Of a DNA stretch of 64,000 nucleotides, positions 56,011-64,000 are shown in pieces. Both the position numbers and the translations under genes were made by a program. Origin of the DNA: Alentia gelatinosa (taxonomy: Eukaryota > Annelida > Polychaeta > Phyllodocida > Polynoidae); contig OX465584.1 of NCBI GenBank assembly GCA_950022655.1, forward strand, positions 2,613,694 through 2,677,693, given 5' to 3'. The notes under the pieces were generated by a model that was given only the letters and a program-made list of their open reading frames with translations, did no database searches and had not been told where the DNA came from. How positions within the stretch are numbered: position 1 is the first letter of the stretch; each line of letters opens with the position of its first letter.

Positions 56011-57254
56011 TTGATGGTGACGAGGTCAAATTGCCTCATTTCAAGTCATAGAGTAATACGAAAACAGGCTGATTGTCTTCGTATGTCAAAAATACTTGGT
56101 ACATTGTCGATCAACTATATCCTTCTGCCTTCAGCATCAGGATATATCTCATCGTCAATTTCACCGCGTATTTTCGACAAGGCAGTTTCCGTGTAATCGT
56201 AAATAGTCGAACCTTTATATAACTCCACGATGAGTGATTCCTTAGATATACCGTGTACATGTATCTCTGCCCGGCTCCGCCCTGAACCGGCTGGAGACAG
56301 TGATACTGTTTGCTGTTTATGCTGCGTTATGCCGCGGCCCGTTTTCTTGTGTCTCCACCAATCTAATCACAGACCGCCGTGAAATGACATGCCCATGACC
56401 TCGTGTTTGACCTTGAGTCACCCGAACCAGCTGTGTAACCTTGTGATGACAGACGCTCTGTGATCAAGTGCTCGTCAGTAAAACTTCTGACGTCACCAAT
56501 TGTTGAGTACAAACACGCATTCAAACCAAAAAACGATCATTATATAATCTTTTATTATTCACGGATAACTTTTCTTGAAAATGTCCACCATTTTCTCAAT
56601 CCGAACCTGAGAAATGCTTTTGGCGCGAAAAAAAGCCCACAACGCCAGACGACATTTAGATATGCGCAGACGACATGGAGTCAACTTGTTGATTGGAGGC
56701 CGCGCGAAAGGCAGTGACCCGTGTCTGTGTGTGGAGATGAGAGGGCGTCTCTGTAACCGTGATCTCCCCTCAGAGGGCGGGGGGGGGGGGGGGGGCGGGG
56801 GGGGCAGGGAGTGGTCCCCCGTCAGACACGTGGCTGTGGAGACGCCGAGCACCATGGTTACAGGGCGGGGTCGTGTGGAGGGGGTGGCGGGGTGAGCGGA
56901 TCATGTTCAGCTGTCATTATCAAAGATTGACGCCCGCTGACGATGTGCCGCCTGATCTGTAGGTGGCGCTGCTGTGAACGCGCGGGCCGGCGTTCCCAGC
57001 CCGCTCAGCACGCATGCGCGCCGGCCGCCCCGACCTTTGATCCGGGTCTCTGAGACGCCGCCGCGCTTTTTGAATTATTCTCTCTGATTCTCCGTCTGCA
57101 AAAAAAATCAATCAGGTTATCTTCTCCTTGTGTGGTTTGTGAGGGCTGGTTTTACAAATAAATACGATCTGGCTGATCGTATGATATCTCATCAAGTTCT
57201 GTTTGCCCAAGTTTGACAAAGTGATTGGTGTGGGGTGAAGTGGAGGGGCATCCC
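56011..57254. other. Unique sequence with one G-rich tract
   Basis: Mostly single-copy. G-rich at 56777-56805. CpG-rich at 56940-57065. No exon supported. Confidence 0.45.
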
Positions 57255-57690
57255 TCTCAGCCAAACCATGCCAGCTTTCCCATTTTCCATGAACATCCAT
57301 GTTTTGATTCTCAGTATATTAGGAGCTTTGTAAAACAAACTTTTCACATCCCAATTTCTCAAGTGAGACTAGAGCGTGTGCTTCCCCTTGGTCTGACCAG
57401 CCAAGGTTGCTATGCGCTAATACTCCAGAGGGGGACAGCCCCGACTCGTAACAGAGGTAAATATGCAGCAGCTTCATGATCTCACAACTAGTCTACAGAT
57501 TACTGCCTCACGATGGAGATAGTAACACCGGTGGAGAAGCCCTGAGATTGCTTGCTACGATGTGGTTTGAATCTCCCCACCAGACCCTCACTTCTATACC
57601 TTAGCGAACACCAACACTGTCCACATGTTCCTAGTCTCTGAGGCAGCAAATACCATGTAAAAGTGTTCATCTATTGTCTTGACCTCCCTG
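57255..57690 (+). mobile_element. TIR element family copy with extra internal sequence
   Basis: The left end CATGCCAGCTTTCCCATTTT and GATTCTCAGTATATTA match. After about 230 bp of other sequence, GGTTTGAATCTCCCCACCAG and TAGTCTCTGAGGCAGCAAAT continue the family. Confidence 0.7.
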
Positions 57691-57734
57691 TTGATGTGTG
57701 AGTGATCCTCGGAGATGAGCTTGTAGTACATTGT

Positions 57735-57832
57735 AGGGTCCTGCTTTTCGGTGTAGGGTCCTGCTTTTCGGTGTAGGGTCCTGCTTTTCGGTGTAGGGTC
57801 CTGCTTTTCGGTGAAGGGTCCTGTTTTTCGGT
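57735..57832. repeat. 20-bp tandem repeat, five copies
   Basis: GTGTAGGGTCCTGCTTTTCG repeats exactly; the last copy has GTGAAGGGTCCTGTTTTTCG. Confidence 0.93.
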
Positions 57833-57984
57833 GGCTGTAATTGATTGAGACGTCTTTTTACGGCTGGTTACACGTCTGCATCAACCTCAAAGGGAATAGG
57901 CCGGTACCTGACAGGATCTGATCTCAGGTGTGGATAATTACCACCACACACCTGCGGCAACCAGCTGCAGCCAGGTGGTGAGAG

Positions 57985-59110
57985 CGCCACCTGCGACCTG
58001 CGGGGAGACGGGGCGACCTGCGGGGAGACGGGGCGACCTGCGGGGAGACCGTGCGACCTGCGGGGAGACGGGGAGACCTGCGGGGAGACGGGGCGACCTG
58101 CGGGGAGACGGGGCGACCTGCGGGGAGACGGGGCGACCTGCGGGGAGACGGGGCGACCTGCGGGGAGACGGGGCGACCTGCGGGGAGACGGGGCGACCTG
58201 CGGGGAGACCGTGCGACCTGCGGGGAGACCGTGCGACCTGCGGGGAGACGGGGCGACCTGCGGGGAGACCGTGCGACCTGCGGGGAGACGGGGCGACCTG
58301 CGGGGAGACCGTGCGACCTGCGGGGAGACGGGGCGACCTGCGGGGAGACGGGCCGACCTGCGGGGAGACGGGGCGACCTGCGGGGAGACGGGGCGACCTG
58401 CGGGGAGACGGGGCGACCTGCGGGGAGACGGGGCGACCTGCGGGGAGACGGGGCGACCTGCGGGGAGACCGTGCGACCTGCGGGGAGACGGGGCGACCTG
58501 CGGGGAGACGGGGCGACCTGCGGGGAGACCGTGCGACCTGCGGGGAGACGGGGCGACCTGTGGGGAGACGGGGCGACCTGCGGGGAGACCGTGCGACCTG
58601 CGGGGAGACGGGGCGACCTGCGGGGAGACGGGGCGACCTGCGGGGAGACGGGGCGACCTGCGGGGAGACCGTGCGACCTGCGGGGAGACGGGGCGACCTG
58701 CGGGGAGACGGGGCGACCTGCGGGGAGACCGTGCGACCTGCGGGGAGACGGGGCGACCTGCGGGGAGACGGGGCGACCTGCGGGGAGACGGGGCGACCTG
58801 CGGGGAGACGGGGCGACCTGCGGGGAGACGGGGCGACCTGCGGGGAGACGGGGCGACCTGCGGGGAGACGGGCCGACCTGCGGGGAGACGGGGCGACCTG
58901 CGGGGAGACGGGGCGACCTGCGGGGAGACAATGCGACCTGCGGGGAGACGGGGCGACCAGCGGGGAGACGGGGCGACCAGCGGGGAGACGGGGCGACCAG
59001 CGGGGAGACGGGGCGACCTGCGGGGAGACGGGGCGACCTGCGGGGAGACGGGGCGACCTGCGGGGAGACGGGGCGACCTGTGGGGAGACGGGGCGACCAG
59101 TGGGGAGACG
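57985..59110. repeat. 20-bp minisatellite GCGACCTGCGGGGAGACGGG, about 56 copies
   Basis: Exact 20-bp period with very little length change. Variants ACCGT for ACGGG, AGC for TGC and TGTGG for TGCGG are scattered or clustered at the right end. All three forward frames stay open, giving 300-430-residue artefacts. Confidence 0.95.
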
Positions 59111-59640
59111 GGGCGACCTGCGGGGTTATAAAGACGGTGTTAGGAGAGTGGGAGGAGGCTGGAGAGTGTGTTATAAAGGCGGTGTTAGGAGAGTGGGAGG
59201 AGGCTGGAGAGTGTTATAAAGGCGGTGTTGGGAGAGTGGGAGGAGGCTGAGAGTGTGTTATAAAGGCGGTGTTAGGAGAGTGAGAGGAGGCTGGAGAGTG
59301 TTATAAAGGCGGTGTTAGGAGAGTGAGAGGAGGCTGAGAGTGTGTTATAAAGGCGGTGTTAGGAGAGTGAGAGGAGGCTGGAGAGTGTTATAAAGGCGGT
59401 GTTAGGAGAGTGAGAGGAGGCTGAGAGTGTGTTATAAAGGCGGTGTTAGGAGAGTGAGAGGAGGCTGGAGAGTGTTATAAAGGCGGTGTTAGGAGAGTGA
59501 GAGGAGGCTGGAGAGTGTTATAAAGGCGGTGTTAGGAGAGTGAGAGGGGGCTGGAGAGTGTTATAAAGGCGGTGTTAGGAGAGTGAGAGGGGGCTGGAGA
59601 GTGTTATAAAGGCGGTGTTAGGAGAGTGTGAGGAGGCTGT
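59111..59640. repeat. 43-44-bp minisatellite with TATAAAGG in each unit, about 12 copies
   Basis: GTTATAAAGGCGGTGTTAGG and GAGAGTGAGAGGAGGCTG(G)A repeat. TATAAAG is a full TATA-box match in each unit. Confidence 0.93.
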
Positions 59641-60570
59641 GGCACGTGGCTGTGAGGGGTATTCATGCGAGGGGTGATTGTGGAGGACAAGGGGCGCTGG
59701 TAGCTGGGGGCGTGGTGAACCCTGCTGAGGTGTGACTGATCCCCACTTCGCCCTCTGTGTCTCCGGCCTTTATCTCTAACACGGCTACTTTGTGTACTCC
59801 GCTGTAAAACCACTCTAACACCCGCCACATACCTGGACACCTACCTGAGGGTGCCGCTAATGCCTCCAGTACGCCACGCCGACCCCTCCCTCCAGCCATG
59901 GGCCACACAGAGGCTTTGACGATTCGTCAATGATAAACTCAAACAGTAAACCCAGAATGCACTTTTTTTTGTGGTTCTTTTTCTTGAATTAACAATTTCA
60001 GAAACTTCAGGAAATTCTACTTTTTCACGGAGAAGCCACTGAAGAGCCTTGTCTCACAGTCAGAGAGAGAGAAGAGCTGTGATTGGTCAGAAATGTCGGA
60101 TGCTCCTAACACTATGAAGGAGGGAAGTCTTGCAATGTCTAGTAGATGGTTTGTTAGCTTGAAGGTGATACTGATACCCAGGGGTACCCACACGGGTCGA
60201 CACATTTTCCTGTGACCATCTCACAGCCCTTCGTGTGAAGGTTCGTTTCCAACTCGGGGGAAGAAGCGTCAGGATGGAAATTGTCGTCTGGTCGTGAGTT
60301 TTACCGCGCGGTAGGAGAGGAGGGGGAGAGGCGGGGGGGGGGGGGTGCAGGAGGTACGGGACACCGCCTACAGGAGGAGGACACGGGGGGGGGGGGGCTG
60401 AGACTGAGCGTGGGAACATTGGAGCCCGCCGCCCGCAGAGAAACCTAATTAGGCAGGCACAGAAAACGGAAACGCCCGATTCACAAATTACACCCGAACC
60501 AAGTCCTCTGGGGAAAAAATTGTGAAACAAAAGCTGGAGAACACGAAAGTAAGAGCGCGACGTTTGACGT
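59641..60570. other. Unique sequence with G-runs
   Basis: G-runs near 60332-60345 and 60387-60398. No exon supported. Confidence 0.45.
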
Positions 60571-61260
60571 AACCGCCATTGTTGGGTAATACAGAGCGGG
60601 CGGGAGAGAGAACATGGCGGAGTCAACCGCGGGCTGAGGCGGCGGTAGGTTTTTTGTGAGTTTCCATTTGATATACTCTTTTTGTCTTCTGTTCTGTTGT
60701 CGGGTTGTTTTTCGTAGCGTGGGAAATTGCATTGTGATATTTTTGCTGTAGGCTGCGGGAAGGCGGCGGGCGCCCACCGAGGATCGATGTGAGGATCATT
60801 TGTCTTGTGAAAGTTTGAAGCCAGCCTCACCTGGACGCTTCTCACAGCGTCCCGCCTGACGCCGGACGCCGCCCACAGAGGGCGCGGCGAGCGGGGACGC
60901 GCGGCCAACGCTGCCTGAACGCTGCCTGAAGGCGGAGGACGCGGGCAGACGACATTGAGACACGGAGACGTGGCCCGCCGTCAGTAAGCCGACCCCGCCG
61001 CAATCAGCGCCCTCTATGCACGCAGCGCCGACCCGCCGCCAGGGGGCCACACGGGGGCTGATCAGTTCGGGCGGGGGCGGGGCCCGGTAGGGGGCAGTGT
61101 GTGGTGGGGGCAGTGTCGGGTTGGGTGTTTTGTCGCGGTTTTAGCAGCGGTCAGGAACGCGGGACGCGCGACGTGAACGTCTCCCTGACGGTCACGTGAG
61201 ACGCCGCGAGACGCCGCGAGAGTTGAGTGGGCGAGAGTTGATCCCGCTTACAGCACCGTG
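60571..61260. other. CpG-rich patch, possible non-coding promoter
   Basis: CGTAACCGCCATTGTTGGG and AACATGGCGGAGTCAACC near 60580-60630 contain two YY1-like ATGGCGG cores facing each other, followed by GGCGGTAGGT, a donor-like sequence. The short frame from the ATG ends after seven codons. A non-coding first exon is possible but unproven. Confidence 0.4.
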
Positions 61261-61800
61261 CTCCGCGTCACCCGCGTCACCATCTCACCGACACCGATAC
61301 AGAGATACTGATACGCATAGACACACAGACACCCACACAGACATGCATCCATACAGACACACACACACACAGACACCGTAAGTCTAATTCAATAACTTGG
61401 ACATTAAACTAACAAACCATACACAGACCACACTGCATACACACAGATACACTCACACAGACACATACAGCACGCTACACTCACACACACCTACACACAC
61501 ACACCTACACACACAGAGTGACCAGGTCGGCGCGCGGTGCTGCCCCCTGGTGGCAGGACACTTAATCCCGGAAGTGGACCAGGTGGCCGCGGGCAGCGTC
61601 TCCCCGACTTCTCCCCCCGCCTATTGTCGGCCAGTGTCGGGCGGCGTCGGCTATTGTCGGGTCAGCGTCTTGATGTCCTCTGACGTCACGCCGACATTGA
61701 TGACGTCTGAGCGGAGGGACGCGGCGCATGTCACGTGAGTGAAGACGCCGCCTGGTGAGCGGGTGTCGAACTGACCACAGCGGCGTATCACTACCCACCC
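61261..61800. other. CA-rich sequence and GC-rich unique sequence
   Basis: ACACAGACAC-type tracts at 61310-61515. TTGGACATTAAACTAACAAA near 61398 is a small fragment of repeat family 2. No gene. Confidence 0.5.
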
Positions 61801-61925
61801 ACCCTCCTCACCCCCTCTACACACCCCTACACACCCTCCTCACCCCCTCTACACACCCCTACACACCCTCCTCACCCCCTCTACACACCCCTACACACCC
61901 TCCTCACCCCCCACACACACCACAC
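61801..61925. repeat. 32-bp tandem repeat, about four copies
   Basis: ACACCCTCCTCACCCCCTCT plus ACACACCCCT repeats with a 32-bp period. Confidence 0.9.
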
Positions 61926-61989
61926 ACAACCCTACACCCCTCACGGTGGAGAGAGGGGTGAGGCGGGGGGCGGGGGTTCATTGATCCCT

Positions 61990-62447
61990 GGCGGGTGATG
62001 TCACCCCGCCGTGTGCCGTGTGCGGTGAGCGTCGCCTGAGACAAACCGCCATCTGCGCGCCGCCGCCACTCACAGCCACACGTGTACCGCGCCGCTACGC
62101 CCCGCCCGCCCGCCGAGACCGGGGATAGACCGGGACCAGACCGGGGACAGACCGGGGACAGACCGGGCAGCACGAGGAGGTGAGCCCGCCTGAGGAGCCG
62201 CCCCGCCCGCCCCGCCCCGCCCGACACACGGACCACAGGACTAGTACGTGAAATCTCACTGAGACACCGTCAGCCGTCACCAGCCCGCTAACGTGCGCCT
62301 CCCTGCCGCCCGCCCGCCCGCCCGGCTCTCCGGCCCGAGTCTCCGGGTACCCAGCGGAGGACGAGGACGTACCGCGAGCTCTGACCCCGCCCGGCGCCCC
62401 GTTAACGGTCCCCCGCCCGCTAACCCGCACCCCGCTGGCCGCGCGGC
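61990..62447 (+). promoter_or_regulatory. CpG-island promoter and 5' leader of the 62448 first exon
   Basis: Dense CpG with GC boxes (CCGCCCCGCCC near 62200-62220, CGCCCGCCCGCCCGCC near 62310) and a GACCGGGGACAGACCGGGGA short repeat near 62115-62165. No TATA box is visible. It leads directly into the start codon at 62448. Confidence 0.6.
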
Positions 62448-62683
62448 ATGTCGGAGCTGGCGGCGGCGTGCCCGACGGCGGCCGACCTAGCGGCGCTGGG
62501 CGCGGGGCGGGGCGGCGGGCCGCTGGGCGCGGGGGCCGGGGGCGGCACGACGTGCGGCGGCGACGTGCACGACCACCACGCCAGCCTGGAGCAGCACTAC
62601 CGGGACCGCCTCGCCGTGCTCGCCGCCACGCCGCCCTGGGGGCTCGACTTCTCGCGCCGCCGCCCGCCCTCCAAACTCACCAG
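62448..62683 (+). CDS. First coding exon (MSELAA...), phase 2 exit, whose end seeds two minisatellites
   Basis: The start codon follows a CpG island. The exon codes for 78 residues plus two bases and ends at ACC AG|GTAACG (donor from 62684). The peptide begins MSELAAACPTAADLAALGAG, has a Gly-rich middle, then HDHHASLEQHYRDRLAVLAA and TPPWGLDFSRRRPPSKLT. The second half looks like a short ordered segment: an amphipathic EQHYRDRLAVLA helix, then a basic SRRRP stretch. I do not recognise it. Exit phase 2 equals that of exons C and D, so it can use the same downstream exon, which makes it a third candidate promoter of one gene. The last 26 exon bases with the donor are copied in the array at 63197-63660, and the last 10 or so in the array at 62684-63195. 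Confidence 0.78.
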
Positions 62684-63195
62684 GTAACGCGTCTAGTCAG
62701 CCCACCGTGTACCCAACTCACTCACCAGGTAACGAGTCTAGTCAGCCCACCGTGTACCCCAACTCACTCACCAGGTAATGAGTCTAGTCAGCCCACCGTG
62801 TACCCAACTCACCAGGTAACGCGTCTAGTCAGCCCACCGTGTACCCCACTCACCAGGTAACGCGTCTAGTCAGCCCACCGTGTACCCCACTCACCAGGTA
62901 ACGCGTCTAGTCAGCCCACCGTGTACCTTAACTTACCAGGTAATGTGTCTAGTCGGCCCACCGTGTACCCCAACTCACTCACCAAGTAACGCGTCTAGTC
63001 AGCCCACCGTGTACCTTAACTTACCAGGTAATGTGTCTAGTCGGCCCACCGTGTACCCAACTCACCAGGTAACGAGTCTAGTCAGCCCACCGTGTACCCC
63101 AACTCACTCACCAGGTAATGAGTCTAGTCAGCCCACCGTGTACCTTAACTTACCAGGTAATGTGTCTAGTCGGCCCACCGTGTACCCAACTCACC
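62684..63195 (+). repeat. About 42-50-bp minisatellite carrying CTCACCAG|GTAACG donors, about 11 copies
   Basis: Each unit has AACTCACCAGGTAACG or GGTAATG followed by TCTAGTCAGCCCACCGTGTA. ACTCACCAG|GTAACGCGTCTAGTC is the exact junction of the preceding exon, so every unit restates the last exon bases and the first intron bases. Variation in the CTCACTCACC or CTTACC part changes unit length. Confidence 0.93.
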
Positions 63196-63196
63196 A

Positions 63197-63660
63197 GGTC
63201 CGCCGCCCGCCCTCCAAACTCACCAGGTAAAGAGTAGTCCGCCGCCCGCCCTCCAAACTCACCAGGTAAAGAGTAGTCCGCCGCCCGCCCTCCAAACTCA
63301 CCAGGTAAAGAGTAGTCCGCCGCCCGCCCTCCAAACTCACCAGGTAAAGAGTAGTCCGCCGCCCGCCCTCCAAAGTCACCAGGTAAAGAGTAGTCCGCCG
63401 CCCGCCCTCCAAACTCACCAGGTAAAGAGTAGTCCGCCGCCCGCCCTCCAAAGTCACCAGGTGAAGAGTAGTCCGCCGCCCGCCCTCCAAAGTCACCAGG
63501 TAAAGAGTAGTCCGCCGCCCGCCCTCCAAAGTCACCAGGTAAAGAGTAGTCCGCCGCCCGCCCTCCAAAGTCACCAGGTAAAGAGTAGTCCGCCGCCCGC
63601 CCTCCAAAGTCACCAGGTAAAGAGTAGTCCGCCGCCCGTCACAACACCCTCTAAAGTCAC
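63197..63660 (+). repeat. 39-bp minisatellite carrying 26 bases of exon end plus donor, about 12 copies
   Basis: Units read CCGCCGCCCGCCCTCCAAAC then TCACCAG|GTAAAGAGTAGT, period 39 bp. The exon-derived part is identical to the end of the 62448 exon; right-hand units carry AAAGTC for AAACTC. Here GTAACG has become GTAAAG, a slightly better donor. A unit of 39 bp keeps the reading frame. Confidence 0.93.
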
Positions 63661-63769
63661 CAGGCAAAGAGTCTGCCCCGTGTACCCCAACTCATTAATC
63701 CAACTACCCGCCCTCCAAATTCACCAGGTAACAAGTCCAGTCCACCACCCGTCCTCAAAACTCACCAGT
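63661..63769. other. Decayed right edge of the donor arrays
   Basis: Single diverged copies such as CCCTCCAAATTCACCAGGTA at about 63710 and CCTCAAAACTCACCAGTG at about 63752. Confidence 0.6.
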
Positions 63770-64000
63770 GAAAAGGTTTGGGTTTCATTCAGTCTATGGT
63801 CTTTTTCTGTAACCCACTTGGCACCCAGCCAACCTGCCCGTCCTGCGACTGTCTTTGGAGGGTCCAATTGTCACTATCTATCACCAGGTGGCCAGTCTAG
63901 TCCGTCATTGACTATCAGTCACTAGTCACTGAGGCAGTTTGGTCTCTAGTTACTGGTCATGCTCAGCTGGACACTCCTATAAAAACTGAGACACTGGTAT
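63770..64000 (+). mobile_element. SINE-like dispersed element, copy 2, cut by the window end
   Basis: AACCCACTTGGCACCCAGCC, AACCTGCCC, TGGTCATGCTCAGCTGGACA and GAGACACTGG match 45045-45255 in the same order. The middle differs. Confidence 0.65.

Noticed and set aside
57930..59250. Three overlapping open frames of 300-430 residues
   Set aside because: All come from a 20-bp repeat lacking stop codons in any forward frame; the peptides are pure GRPAGRRGDLRGD-type repeats.
60619..60642. Short coding start ATGGCGGAGTCAACC
   Set aside because: Stop codon after seven codons; at most a non-coding first exon.

Overview
This is animal nuclear DNA: a long, exon-poor stretch with canonical GT/AG splice junctions, CpG-rich promoters, a TATA promoter, very GC-rich third codon positions, homopolymeric amino-acid runs, inverted-repeat transposons and a very high minisatellite load. 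By my own rough addition about 40% of the 64 kb (around 25 kb) lies in some forty tandem arrays. There are no bacterial or viral genes. The style (GC3-rich exons, long poly-G/poly-C tracts, minisatellites running into splice sites) suggests a non-vertebrate or early-branching chordate such as amphioxus or a cyclostome. No sequence here fixes the species.

Seven coding exons can be supported, all on the + strand: exon A (7000-7615), a first exon at 18055-18163, exon B (27811-27987), exon C (32567-32777), exon D (35084-35171), a first exon at 52288 running into an assembly gap at 52667, and a first exon at 62448-62683. The splice phases fit one gene. A and the 18055 exon both end in phase 1. B starts and ends in phase 1. 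C and D both start in phase 1 and end in phase 2. The 62448 exon also ends in phase 2. The simplest model is one large gene with an upstream part (A-B) and several alternative first exons, all feeding a shared downstream exon beyond the window. C and D are phase-compatible only as alternatives to each other and look like an ancient exon duplication. The encoded protein is low-complexity (poly-His, poly-Gln, poly-Gly, poly-Ala) with a PVDLS motif of the CtBP-binding type, so it looks like a transcriptional regulator. I do not recognise the family, and the DNA-binding or catalytic domain would lie outside the window.

The most striking biology is how minisatellites sit on splice donors. The last 19 bases of exon B plus its donor are amplified into about 62 tandem 35-bp copies. 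The end of the 62448 exon plus its donor is amplified into two different arrays. A third array carries a GTAAGT in most units and lies between exons C and D. Each array lines up many copies of a 5' splice site behind the authentic one. Other arrays are tandem transcription-factor-site look-alikes: nuclear-receptor half sites as DR5 (6676-6980 and 26188-26243), CACGTG E-boxes (25739-26061), AP-1 plus E-box (14288-14735) and a YY1-like ATGGCGG core (38125-39700).

Layout: 1-7 kb arrays plus a TIR element inserted in an array; 7.0-7.6 kb exon A; 7.7-17.4 kb arrays, foldback and transposon remnants; 17.4-18.2 kb CpG promoter and first exon; 18.7-27.8 kb arrays; 27.8-30.1 kb exon B and its donor array; 32.6-35.2 kb alternative exons C and D; 36-45 kb five very large arrays; 45-51.4 kb a cluster of old transposon copies; 52.1-52.9 kb TATA promoter, first exon and gap; 53-61 kb CpG-rich patches and arrays; 62-63.7 kb CpG promoter, first exon and donor arrays.
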